Assembly: GCA_009823505.1 (NCBI GenBank)
Contig: VZQC01006876.1
Coordinates: 874,363 to 938,362 of the forward strand
DNA: 64,000 nt
Direction: 5' to 3'
Origin: Rhizomys pruinosus
Lineage: Eukaryota > Chordata > Mammalia > Rodentia > Spalacidae
Below are positions 44,581 to 55,544 of the stretch, piece by piece. Both the position numbers and the translations under genes were made by a program. A model generated the notes under the pieces. That model made no database searches. It was not told the DNA's origin and was given only the letters and a program-made list of their open reading frames with translations. Positions within the stretch are counted from its first letter, which is position 1; each line of letters begins with the position of its first letter.

Positions 44581-44602
44581 AAGCACATTGACCTATTTAA
44601 GC

Positions 44603-44760
44603 ATGCCAGGCATGGTGGTGCATGTATTTAATCCCAGCACTTGGGAAGCAGAGGCAGGCAGATCTCTGTGAGTTCAAGGCCAGCCTGGTCTACATTGTGA
44701 GTTCCAGGACAGCTGGGGCTGCAGGAGGAAAATAAAAAAGAAAAGAAAAGAAAAAAAAAA
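44603..44760 (+). mobile_element. B1 SINE
   Basis: 'gccaggcatggtggtgcatg' to 'acagctggggctgcagg', then an A-rich, GAAAA-like tail. The last 20 bases before the tail differ from consensus. Confidence 0.92.
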
Positions 44761-45101
44761 AAAGAGAAAAGAGGAAAAAAAAGCACAGTAAATTACTTAA
44801 CCAAAAGGAGTCAAGGAAAGATAAAGAACAAAAACACAGATATGCGTTTCAAATAAAAACATGGAAAGCATAAAGTTGTTATCAGTAATTACATTAAATG
44901 TAAATAGTTTAAAATCAAATTAAAAGGTAAATATTATCATATGTGACTAAATGAAAACCTACTACATCATGATCCAAGAGACAGAGTTCGCAAAATACTG
45001 TGAAAGCAAAAAAATATAATAACACCAATCAACATAAGCCCATCAAAAGAAAGCCAATGCTCCAAAATACTCAGATAAAGTACATTTTAAAATTATTTTT
45101 T

Positions 45102-45246
45102 AGCCGGGCATGGTAGCGCACACCTTTAATCCTAGCACTTGGGAGGCAGAGGCAGGTGGATCTTTGTGAGTTCAAGGCCAGCCTGGTCTACATAGCGAGT
45201 TCCAGGACAGCTGGAGCTACAGGGAGACCTCGTCTCGAGAAAAAAA
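45102..45246 (+). mobile_element. B1 SINE
   Basis: 'gccgggcatggtagcgcaca' to 'gagacctcgtctcgagaaa'. Nested in the L1M beside an antisense L1. Confidence 0.94.
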
Positions 45247-45775
45247 TATTTTTTGATATAACATGCAAAATAAGAGATTTCATTGTGGAATTTTCGTACA
45301 TATTTTGTTCTTATTCATCTCCCTTCCCTCCTGGCCCTCTCCCATTCCCTTGTCCTTCTCCTCCTGGTCCCCTCCCTGTGCCCAGACACCCCCACCTGGT
45401 TTCATATCAAGCGTACTCCATTACATTCTCCTACCTTTTAAGATCTATCCCTTCCTTGTCTTCATCCCTTGTTTAGTTTCACCTATATATACATACCGCC
45501 AACAGACAAACATATACACATATATACGAATTAAAATCTAGGTTCCATCTATGATTTTTAAAATATGGTATTTGTCTTTATGAGTCTGGCTTATTTTCAT
45601 TTAACGATGATTTCCATTTGCATCCATCTTCCTGCAAATATCATGATTTCATTTTTCTTGCTGCCTGAGTAAAATTCTATCATGCATATGTGTCACATTT
45701 TCTTTGTCTATGTACTTGCTGCTGAACACCTAGACTGTTTCCATATCTCAGATACTCACCAGTACAGCAATAATC
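45247..45775 (-). mobile_element. L1 3' UTR and ORF2 end
   Basis: C-rich antisense 3' UTR 'ctccctgtgcccagacaccc', then 'tgatttccatttgcatccat' and 'ttgctgcctgagtaaaattc', the antisense end of ORF2. Confidence 0.7.
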
Positions 45776-46317
45776 ATGGATGTGCAAGTAATATTTGTTA
45801 AAGCAGACTTTAAAGCAAACACAAAGGGCATCTCATAATAATAAAATGGGCAACTCAGCAAGGAGACAACAGCAATCTGAAATTCATATGTAATTAACAA
45901 ACAGCCTTCTAATAGATGAGGTTGACAGAATTAAATAATAAATAAGTATATAATTATAACCAAAGAGTCAAAGGACAGTCACAAGGAATATTAAAAATAA
46001 TTTTGAACTGAATGACAGTACATATTTATAATCTGATACAAAACAATACATACACTAGAAAAAAAATGTTTTTTAAAACTAAATTGTAAACTCGGAATAC
46101 AGAGGCTAAAAATACAGATTGAAGACCAAGTTATTAGGAGAAATTAACAATATCATAAAAGAATATATCAATGAAATAAAAAATAGACAACTGAAAAATT
46201 AATGAAGGCATCAAAATATCAAATCATTAATAATATTTGTAAACCCCAAACTAACTTATTGGGGAAAGAAAAGAAAATACAAAATCAAGGAAAAGACAGC
46301 CATCACTGTAGCTCTTA

Positions 46318-46712
46318 AGGAATTAAAAAAAAATCATGCAACATATCCTCTGTGAGTGCTTGTGCTAGCTGCTAACTCCTCCTCAACTCGACACGATCAA
46401 AGTGGCCTGTGAGCACATCTGTGAGGTGTTTTCTTGATTGTTCAGTGACGTGAAGGGCCCAGCCCACTGTTGGCAGTGCCACCTCTGGACAGGTGGCCCT
46501 GGGTTGTATAAGAAAGAAGGCAGAGCACAGGCCAGAGGAGCCAGCCAGTAAGCAATGTTCCTCATCAATCAGTACCTGCTTCCTCCAGGTTCCCGTCCTG
46601 TCTTCCCTCAGTGACGAGCTCTGATCAGGAAGTAAGAGCCAAATAGCATCTTTCTTCCCCGAGTTGGTTTTGGTCAGTGTTTTATCACAGCAATAGAGCA
46701 TTAACAAGGAGA
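46318..46712 (-). mobile_element. Rodent medium-reiteration repeat (same type as 13601)
   Basis: Antisense copy: 'gtgaggtgttttcttgattg', 'gcctgtgagcacatctgtga', 'gttggttttggtcagtgttt' and 'tatcacagcaatagagc'. Confidence 0.6.
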
Positions 46713-46814
46713 GTGTTCTTAGCCAGAATATATGAGGAATTCCTACAAATCAACATGAAAAAAGAAGGAAGTACCTCAAATTTTAAAGAAAAAAAACTTA
46801 AAAGACAGCTCAGA

Positions 46815-47215
46815 CTTTGAGAAGATAGTGGTGGGATGAGGTGCAGGAGAATGAGGTGCAACCCAGGCAGCTGGCCTCGGGGCCTGGATGCACTGGCTCC
46901 CAAGAGACGTGTGTGCTGGACCTTCCGAGGAACATTATCATGCAAGATGAATGTTTCCCTGACCAAATGTGCCCCTATATTGATCTAAATACTCTGGACT
47001 TGGCAAGTAAGAAAGAAAATAACCTGAGAAGCAAGATGGCAGTGACACAGCTGGGCTGCAGACTCTAGAGAATTTGAGGTGGCAGCACTCAGCACAGGGA
47101 CTTAAAACATGACTCCAGCTCTCCTCGTTTTATTAAGAACTGTGGCTTCCATGTCGATCTCAAAATTCTAAACTCGGGGCTTTGCAAGTAAAAAGAAAAA
47201 TAACCAGGGAACCCT
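46815..47215 (+). other. Unknown 400-bp insert in the L1M
   Basis: GC-richer than its surroundings. A 75-codon frame (46841-47068) has no family I recognise. An internal repeat is visible: 'gatctaaatactctggactt' plus 'ggcaagtaa' near 46981, and 'gatctcaaaattctaaactc' plus 'ggggctttgcaagtaa' near 47157, each followed by an A-rich 'agaaaataacc'. It could be a processed pseudogene or an unlisted repeat. Confidence 0.5.
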
Positions 47216-47644
47216 GATACTTCTGGACAGAAAAGACCAAAGGTTGCAAATGACAATAAAGAAATAAGGATATTAGTCATTAAGAAAATGCAATTAAGAC
47301 CATAATCAGATACCAGCACATCTACATAACTATAACTAAAATTAAAAGAAGTAATTAGTAAAAAGCAAGTTTTGGTGCAGATTAAGAACAATCAGAATCA
47401 CAAGCACAGGTCGAGGGAGTAAAATTTATGTTTTGGGAAATTATTTACTGTTGCCTACTAAGGCAAATATGCATGTCTCTGTGACTTACCCAAGTCCAGT
47501 CTGTGTCTTCAGCCCTCCAAAATGTGTACTTGCATTCAGTCAATGGATGTCCAAGAATGTTCAAAACAGCCCTATCACAAAGCCTAACATTAGACATAAC
47601 CAAACATCTCAGAGCAGGAAAGGTGCATCGTAGCCACATCCAAT

Positions 47645-48045
47645 AATAAGAATCTTTTACATATGCTTTACTGAGGGTTTGTGCATTTCACACAATAAAT
47701 CTTATTCAGATTTAGACCCTCTCCCCAACTGCGGCCTCCATTTACTACCTTGACCCACTTTTCATGCATTCTGCCAAATATGTTAAGGTCTATAGTGTCA
47801 AGTTTTTGTACACAGATATCCCACAGTGAAAGTTCATTCACTGGAACCCAGTCAGCCTATCTAGAATCACTCCTTTAAAGAACATCAGTTATCCTTCACC
47901 CAGCAGTAATCAGTTGCCAAGAGTTCCTCAGCAAGGGTTGGGGCCTACTGCCCATTTCCCCAGCTCTGTGCTGGGTTTTTGTCTGATTGAGTCTGCATGG
48001 GTCTTGTGCTGTCACCATTGCTGAAAGTTCATATGAGCTAGTTCC
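47645..48045 (-). mobile_element. L1 3' UTR fragment (Lx-like)
   Basis: 'ctgagggtttgtgcatttca', 'tttagaccctctccccaact', 'ctggaacccagtcagcctat' and 'ccttcacccagcagtaatca'. Collinear with 7284-7605. Confidence 0.8.
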
Positions 48046-48139
48046 CGGAGGCCTGAAATCCTCTGCTTCCCTATGTTCATTAGAGGACTAGGCCAAAGAA
48101 GATAGAGTGGGTTCAAGTTGTGTATGTCCATTTCTCTCT

Positions 48140-48352
48140 TTTTGTAGATTTATCAGCATTTACTATATGTGTATGAGTGCCTGCATGTATGTATGTATAT
48201 CGCCTGTGTGCTTGATGCCCATGGAGTCCAGAAGAAAGCTTTGGATCCCTGGAACTTGATTGTGAACCAACATGTGGGTGCTGAGAACTAAATCTAGGTT
48301 CTCTGCAAGAGCATCAAGTATTCTTAACTTCTGAGCCATCTCTCCAGCTCCC
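48140..48352 (-). mobile_element. B2 SINE
   Basis: Reverse complement of B2, ending 'tctgagccatctctccagct'. A ccatttct word occurs on both sides (near 48128 and 48352), a possible short TSD. Confidence 0.88.
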
Positions 48353-48993
48353 ATTTCTATGAAATTGAAAACTATAAAGTTATTCTATATTACTGGATGT
48401 GGCAAGTATTGGCCAGGAAGAAATAGAAGCTATCCTTGTAGGTACTGAAAATGTCTTGCTTTGATATCATTGATGATCTCAAAGATAAACATCTGTGTAA
48501 AAGTTTCTTGAGTACTATACCTAGAATATGTGTACTTTGCCCTATGTGAAATACACTTCAGTTAAAGGTTATGTAATATTATAACATTTCTTAAACAAAA
48601 ACAATAAGCCATGAAAAACAATAGTCACATAATAGTAACAAATAATAATACGCGTATTTTCCCCATAAGCCTATAGGCTCCCTCAGCACGCAACTGTAAC
48701 TGACTCAAAGGTACACTCTAATTTCTTGACAATTAGTAAGTGTCCTATGTATAATTGTTGCATTTACAGAACTCCAGTAATGAAAGAACACAAATGACCA
48801 TATTGCCCCTTTTTCGCGTGCTCTTTCTGACTCATCTAATGGGACCGTCTAAAGTGTCTATATGTGGGAATCAGTTATTCAACTGTGTTGGGTCAGGAAT
48901 AAATGATGCCAGGACCCCATGGAGCTATTCACACTTCTGAAAAATACCAACCAGGCCCACAGCTGGCTGGTCCTGAGGATGCCGAGATGTAAA
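48353..48993. other. Unassigned DNA
   Basis: About 640 bp. A 12-bp palindrome, aatacgcgtatt, lies at 48647-48658. No gene or repeat named. Confidence 0.4.
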
Positions 48994-49232
48994 AGGAGGC
49001 TCATAGAGAGATGGCTCCATGGTAACGAGCTTGCCAGTCTTGTAGAGGACCCTGTTTCATTCCCCGCACCCTTGTTAGGCAACTTGCAACTGCCTTAACT
49101 CCAGCTCCAGGGGATCTGATGCCCTCCTGTCCTCTGTGGGTACCCACCCACATGTGTATATACCTCATGGAGACACACACAAACATACATGCAAATAAAT
49201 GAATAAATGAATAAATATAATAAATCTTTATA
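48994..49232 (+). mobile_element. Old B2 SINE
   Basis: 'catagagagatggctccatg', 'ctccagctccaggggatctg' and an aaataaatgaataaat tail. Confidence 0.85.
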
Positions 49233-49544
49233 CATATCTTCTCTTTTTCTCTTATTTTCTTTTTTTTCTTTTTTTTATTTTTATTTTTTAATAATAGGTC
49301 ATAAGTAATGAATACAAGCATCCTTCATGTAAAACCAATTTGCAAGTAACTATGCCCAAACTTATACAACCAGAGGCTCCCATTGTCCAGCTGGGAGAAC
49401 TTATATGTACTAGCATGTTGATCAAATAAGAGTCCAGTCTATGTTTCTGTAGTTTCGTAGTTCACCCCAATCGCAGCCCTTACATTCTACCATGCCCCCT
49501 TTTCCGCAGGTTGTTCCCTAGGCTTAGAAAAGGGACACAGCGGG
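49233..49544. other. T-rich low complexity, then unassigned DNA
   Basis: 49245-49292 is nearly all T with C and A interruptions. The rest is not assigned. Confidence 0.5.
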
Positions 49545-49800
49545 GCTGGAAGAGATAGCCTAGCGGTTAAGAGCACCGACTACTCTTGCAGAGGACCCGG
49601 GTTCTATCCCCAGCACCCACATGGCGGTTAAGAACCGTCTGTGACTCCAATTCCAGGACAACTCCAGTTCCAAGGGATTCCAGGGGAACCTGAGACCCTC
49701 TTCTGACCTCCGCGGCATTGCACGACACGGGTGCACAAACCTACATGCAGACAGTACATTCATACACATACAAAAATAAATAAATAAATAAAAATTAAAA
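49545..49800 (+). mobile_element. B2 SINE with a threefold internal repeat
   Basis: 'ggggctggaagagatagcct' to a poly(A). The internal block holds actccaattccaggaca, actccagttccaaggg and attccagggga in a row, one unit more than the other duplicated copies. aaagggacaca with gcgg flanks both ends. Confidence 0.93.
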
Positions 49801-49884
49801 AAAAAAAAAAGGGACACAAGCGGGAGAGAAGCCGAACTGTCTACTTTCTTTGGAGATGTCGTTTTGACACCTTGTCAGCTTTTA

Positions 49885-50127
49885 CAGAAAAGCTATAGTC
49901 CATGGATTAGCATACCATCCAAACATCTGTGTCTATACCAACGTAACCTACCATAATAATTAGTACTGTTTAAATGCCTGTTTATCTAACTGCTTATGCT
50001 ACATCAGTAGGAGTAAAAGGTTATTTTGGGTTAAACTGCCAACCCATTAAAGGAAACAACCTGAACTGATCAGAGTCCAAAACGACATCTCCAAATAAAT
50101 AAATCTTAAAAAAAAAAAAAAAAAAAG
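49885..50127 (+). mobile_element. Unclassified repeat family, copy 2, with poly(A)
   Basis: Parallels 27970-28197. This copy ends 'ctccaaataaataaatctta' with a run of about 18 A, so its transcript was polyadenylated earlier than copy 1. Confidence 0.7.
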
Positions 50128-50139
50128 AAGACGAACACA

Positions 50140-50205
50140 GACAGGCCTAGATGATGGGGGCACACCTGTAACCCCAGCACTTGGCAGCTGAGGCAGGAAA
50201 ATCAT
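50140..50205 (+). mobile_element. B1-like SINE scrap
   Basis: 'gcacacctgtaaccccagca' then 'cttggcagctgaggcagg', a left B1/PB1 arm only. Confidence 0.65.
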
Positions 50206-50399
50206 GAAAAAAAGAAAAGAAGGCCCAATAATGTCAGGTAGTCTCTGTGAAGGCTTGGCAGATGCAAAATGTAAACAGATCTCAGAATAGTGAAGCAGTA
50301 CAGGCAGAAGTTAAGTGACTGGAGTTTAAAAAAATAAAATAAGAAAGCTCCATGAATATGAGTACTGAAATCTATCAACAAAGGATATCTCCAGCTCAA

Positions 50400-50676
50400 T
50401 AGGTAGCTATAAACAAAAACAAGGCTGGGACATATCTATAATACAAGTTATATTTATTGTAGTGAATTAATAAATTGGCCTTCAGATGTATAAGTCTCAG
50501 AGCTGGAACTTGTAAATTGAAAACTAACTTCTAAAAAGACATTTCCTGCCATGGGCCATAAGGAACAGTCTAACCAGAGCCTCTAGATGTCAGTACATGC
50601 TATCCAGATGATCAGAAACATAAAAGGGTGCAAGCCTAAAGCACATGAGCACGTGTTGCCAGGCTTAGCCCACCAT
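50400..50676 (+). repeat. About 275-bp direct repeat, copy 1
   Basis: Matches 51805-52078. Shared blocks include 'tattgtagtgaatta(a/g)taaa', 'agatgtcagtacatgctatc' and 'gggtgcaagcctaaagcaca'. Not a recognised family. Confidence 0.85.
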
Positions 50677-50767
50677 TGACTAATAAGTTCTTAAAGAGTT
50701 TGAGAAAATGCCTCAAATGCTAATCAAAGTCCTTAGGGAATATCTTCAAGGAATAACACATTTTACT

Positions 50768-51180
50768 ACTTGTATTGGCTACTTTTCTGTTGCTCTGATA
50801 GAGTATCAGGACCAAAAGCAACTTAGAAAACACAGGGTTTATTTACAGTTCCAGATGAGAATTCTGTCTATCCCGGCAGGCAGCAGACAGAGAAGAAATG
50901 CCAGCAAGAAGCAGAAAATCGGCTGTTCATACTTCACGCACACAGAAAACAGACAGAAGAGGAAATGGGACACAACTATAAGACCCCCTGAAGCCCGCTC
51001 CCTAGGGACACACTTCTTCCAGCAAGTCACCATCTCCTAAAGCTTCCATAATCTTCCCAAATAATGCCATCAACGAGGACCAAGTGGTCAAACGCATGAG
51101 CCTATGTGGGTAAGGTTCTCACTGAAACCAGAACACCACTGTACATCAAAGCAATACATGCATCATCAAGCTGACACATA
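50768..51180 (+). mobile_element. Rodent medium-reiteration repeat (name uncertain)
   Basis: 'ggctacttttctgttgctct', 'aaagcaacttagaaaacaca' and 'acttcttccagcaagtcacc' match an abundant rodent repeat. Same general type as 41548-41900. Confidence 0.55.
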
Positions 51181-51395
51181 AAAGTGAATGACCTCATCAG
51201 AGAACAACAGATTCTTGGCAGCTTGGCCAGAGTTGATACTTCACCAGCTGCCTTGAACCTTGTTTGCAGAAGGAATGTGTAAGTACAAGGGCAATGTTGG
51301 GCATGCCCTCTATAAAAGGCTACCTCTGTCAATGGTCCTGGTCCTAAACTTGGGAAAGAAAGCATCAGTATTATGATCAATAGAAGGATGTTCAC

Positions 51396-51617
51396 GGGGC
51401 TGCAGAGATGGCTCAGCAGTTAAGATCACCGACTGCTCTTACAGAGGACCCGGGTTTTATTCCCAGCACCCGCATGGCGGCTAAGAACCATCTTTAACTC
51501 CAGTTCCAAGGGAATCCGATGCCCTCTTCTGACCTCCGCAGCATTGCAGGACATGGGTGCACCAACCTACATGCAGACAGTACACCCATACACATAAAAA
51601 TTAGTTAATTGATTAAA
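51396..51617 (+). mobile_element. B2 SINE with TSD
   Basis: 'ggggctgcagagatggctca' to 'cacataaaaattag'. Direct repeats agaaggatgttcac (51382-51395) and agaaagatgttcac (51618-51631). Confidence 0.95.
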
Positions 51618-51804
51618 AGAAAGATGTTCACTACACAGGCCTCTGGATTTTCAGTATTATTGTTGCCTGATTGATTGCCTGGAGAAACTGAAGAGCAGCT
51701 GAGATGAGTGCACTGCCTAAAAAGAAGCAGCTGTGCATGTATGAACATGTCACAGTAAACTCATTCATTTGTGCAATTATCATTCACTAATAATCTTAAA
51801 AATA

Positions 51805-52078
51805 GCTAGCTATAAGCAAAAGCAATGTTAGGACATATCTATAAGGCAAATTATATGTATTGTAGTGAATTAGTAAATTGGCTGTCAGATGTGTAAGTCT
51901 CAGAGCATTAAGTAGTGAAAACTAAAACATGGTGACCCACCAAAGGCATTTCCTGCCATGGGGCCATAAGGATTGGTCCAACCAGATCCTCTAGATGTCA
52001 GTACATGCTATCCAGATGAACAGAAACATAAAGGGGTGCAAGCCTAAAGCACAGGAGCATGTGTTTCCAGGCTAAGCA
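51805..52078 (+). repeat. About 275-bp direct repeat, copy 2
   Basis: Second copy of the unit at 50400-50676, about 1.4 kb downstream in the same orientation. The flanks do not match. Confidence 0.85.
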
Positions 52079-52087
52079 CATGAACCG

Positions 52088-52359
52088 AACATTTTTTAAA
52101 TAAAATATTTTTATTGGTGTTTTGTGTGTTTCATGCATCATTTCTCAGTCCAATTTAGACACACCTTACTTTTCCATGACCCTACCCCATCCCACTTCAT
52201 GCATTCTGCCATACATAGCTTGCATCTTTTTCTCAATCTTTTTAAACTTTTTCTCTGTAGGTTTATTGTTTGGGCAGAAGTTAACCATTTCAGTCAGTTC
52301 TTTGATCCAGTCTTTTGGTTGTTGTCATTCCCTCCCATTTGTATTGCTCCAAAGTATGC

Positions 52360-52394
<35 letters not shown>

Positions 52395-52655
52395 TATACA
52401 TATATACATATATATATGTCACATATATACCAAAATTATGATCTTTGAAAATAAACTGTATGCTAATTCCAAAATATGTTTAGTTCACATTTTCCCTTTA
52501 ATTTTATATTACTCTAATATGTGAATACATACCGTCCACATACATATACCACAATTACAAAGTCTGAAAATAAGTGGTCAGTTAATTCTAGAGGCCATTA
52601 AGGAATTTGCATTATAACAGCATAGTTGCCTTCAGATAAAAAGAAATATAACATT
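52088..52655 (-). mobile_element. L1 3' UTR with internal (TA)n
   Basis: 'ttttattggtgttttgtgtg', 'gtttattgtttgggcagaag', 'ttcacattttccctttaatt' and 'ggaatttgcattataacagc'. A TA microsatellite at 52361-52418 has grown inside it. Confidence 0.87.
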
Positions 52656-52667
52656 TTTTAATCTGTA

Positions 52668-52800
52668 CTATTTTACAGAATTGGTCTTATTATGAAGCTA
52701 TTGTGAAACAGATGTAAACAGACTTTTCTAAAGCTACACAGCAAGAAAGAACCTAAGGCAAATTTTCATTCAAGCCATCTTTAATTCTAGAATCTGTGCC
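52668..52800 (+). mobile_element. MIR SINE fragment
   Basis: 'ctaaagctacacagcaagaa' and 'tctttaattctagaatctgt' follow the MIR 3' half. Confidence 0.6.
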
Positions 52801-55035
52801 GTGGTCAACTAAGTATACCGAAGACGAATACAATAAGGATGATGTCAATACTGAGGTTAGGGTATATTTTTATCCCGTGTTCCTTGTAATCACCCACGTA
52901 AAGAAAAAACCCAGTGTAATTCAATTATCACTTTATCTTTATGAAAGATGGGGCACCTCTCTTCAGAAAATAGGTACACAAGAAATGTTTATGAAAGTGA
53001 AATTATTTGAATCATATTACAATTAAAGTTCTAATGTGGTACTGCTTTTTTTCTTTCATTTAGGTCCACACAATGAAACAACCTAAGCATTTAATCTAAG
53101 GTCCCTCATTTGTTTATCATAAAATCTTACAAATGATGAAATTTTACTTAAATCTAACAGATCATAACACCAACTTTTAGCACAAAAAACACAAAGTGTC
53201 TAATTGAATGAGAGTATAAATATAACCCTCCTGGCAGCACTTCCATGGCACTCTCTGAACAATTCTTCTGTTACAAGAGGAATCCTGCTCTGGCATTTCA
53301 AGAATCTAGGCTGCTGAACACCCAGGGATTTGCTTCCACAATTCTTTTTACTTCCAAGGAAGTCACCTTCTGTGAAGCATTGGCATGAACAACAGTCACA
53401 AGTGGGAAAAGCGATAGGGCTAGAGAAGGAATGAAATGCTCCTATAATTCTAGGAAGAGTAGGGGGAAAACATTAGACTTCCAGGTTCTATTTCTGGCTC
53501 TTCTTGTGTTTTTATGTCAGCTACCCTCTCTATCCTTCTCCCAATAACAGAAACTAGAAAAGAACACAGAGCAGGTAAAGTGCCTTGTCATCCTTGAAGG
53601 ATTAATCCTGCATGTGGCCAGCACAAACACAGGACTAAGGTTCATGTTGTGAAACCTACAGTGTGCTGTAAAATAATGGTTTCGAATTCTTTGGAAATGT
53701 TTTAACTATAAACTCATAAGGTTCTAGAAGGTGAAATTGCAAATGTATGCGGGTACACCAAAGATTGGTGTAGCATATTGAAAATAGATACTAGTTTTGA
53801 GAAAAGGTGTCCTTAAAACAGCTCGTGATGGCAGTGAAAATTGTGTCTTATCCTGTCTTATCCACCTTCATCCTCATCACTTCCCCAAGTACAACTTTCT
53901 ATGTATTATTTCTGTCACTGGAATAAATGATTACATAGAGAGCTCACCTCAGAAATATTTCTTGTTAAAAAGGAGAGAATCCCAAGGAAGGAAAGACAGT
54001 GCTCCCAGAACTGTGTTTCATGAGCTCTCTATTCATTCTGATGTTCACGTGAACATTTTATTTTCGTTCGAGAAAAATACTGATGAAAGAATAGACCTAA
54101 AAAATGCTGTGGTCATCCTCAATCCTGTGAAATGCTCTTATTTGGCATAGAACAGTTGAACTTAGGTGATTAGTGTTTTCTTCACCAGTATCACTAGTAA
54201 TTGCAATACTCAAGTGTATTGATTGGGGTAGTTAATCTGAGTATTGGAATTTCATAAATCATTGAGAGCTTCCATGGAAAAAAGTGTGGTTGTAATAATT
54301 GGCTTCCTCCTGGCTGTGATCTCTACAGTCTTGGTCAGGGATGGACTCTTGACCATAGGCCATTTGTTTTACATGGAGCTCCATCAGCTTCTCTTTCTCC
54401 AACTTATAGAACTGGTCAAAGGTCATGTTAGTACTGTATAATGTTTTGTTTATTCCTTGTAATCCTCAAGTCTAAGTTGAAGGATATCTTTGTCCTAGTC
54501 TCCATCAGACAACATCCTATATTTCCCACAAACAATTTCTGCCAGACCTCTTTCCATCCCTGCTCCATGACACAAATAGGCAGGCATCTGTGGGTCTGGG
54601 TTCAGATACACTGTTGTTCTCCTGACCCTCGGCCCTCTTCCCCTTCTTGGAGCAAGGCATCAATCTCTTTCTAAAATTGTCCCTCTTACTCTAAAGTAAA
54701 ACGCTCAGAGAAACTGATGTGTGGAGACTGTTGCTTCCGCCACTCCACTCAGACGTCTAGATGTCTGTTTAACCTCACTGAAGGCTTTTCTATTTTGACC
54801 TACACAGAAAGTACTGGTGCTAGCTCACAGGGCTCGGTGTTACGGTGCCTTCCCAGTGCTATTTCATTTAATTTGTAAGGATCTGTAATAAAATAAGATC
54901 TTCAAAAAGGGCCCAAGCCTAAGAATCCACCTTTTTAATATTTCAGTATTTTTTCTCTTTCTTTTACATGCCACAATTTCCCACCTTTCAAACACATTTA
55001 TGCAACTCTCACAACAACCAACTGATAAATATCTG
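52801..55035. other. 2.2 kb of unassigned DNA with a 117-codon frame
   Basis: No repeat recognised. The + frame at 53797-54150 (117 codons from ATG) has no known domain. A Lys/Arg-rich patch sits mid-way. It is the longest frame here that is not over a repeat, but length alone does not exceed chance convincingly. Confidence 0.35.
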
Positions 55036-55372
55036 TTCCAGTTTTATTCTGTCGCATGATAAAATACTCTCACTAAAGCAACTTAGGAGAGGAATAGGTT
55101 TAAGTTTAGTAGTTACCTCTGTCATTAATGTGTCCTGGCAGGAACCTGAGGCAGAAACTGTGGAGGGACATTGCTTTGTGCTCATTTTAGCTAGTTTTCC
55201 TACACATCCCAAGACTACTTGCCCAGGAATGGTGCCCCCCACATGGGCTGTGTCCTCCTACATCAATTGAATTGACATGTCCACAGGGCAGTCTAATGTA
55301 CGAAGTACCTCAGTCTGAACCTCTCCTCTCAGATGATGCCACGTCAAGTTAACAGTTAAAGCTAACTAGGAC
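55036..55372 (+). mobile_element. Rodent medium-reiteration repeat (same type as 13601)
   Basis: 'gcatgataaaatactctcac', 'ggaacctgaggcagaaactg', 'gcccaggaatggtgcccccc' and 'gccacgtcaagttaacagtt'. Confidence 0.6.
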
Positions 55373-55544
55373 AGACTCATCTCACTTCATTGCTCTGAGC
55401 ATCTCCTGGTGACTTTAATATTATGCACCTACATTTTCCCTCTCTCTTTGTCTCTGTTAGATCATTGCAGAACCAGCTCAGGCATTGATCAGACAGAAAA
55501 TAGAGAAGCATTGTGTTTTGTTAACATAAGGAATTGTCTAGGGA

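Larger units (their letters stand above)
44790..47640 (+). mobile_element. Ancient L1M ORF2 carrying four nested insertions
   Basis: Pieces of one old + strand L1 in order: endonuclease start at 44880-45000 (translates as ITLNVNSLKSN), 45775-46310 ('gcagactttaaagcaaacac'), about 46715-46815 ('tcctacaaatcaacatgaaa'), and 47225-47640 ('gtcattaagaaaatgcaatt', then 'caatggatgtccaag' near the end). The gaps hold a B1, an antisense L1 3' end, a rodent repeat and an unknown insert. Confidence 0.7.

Noticed and set aside
48647..48658. Palindrome aatacgcgtatt
   Set aside because: A 12-bp palindrome alone is expected by chance in 64 kb, and nothing around it supports a function.
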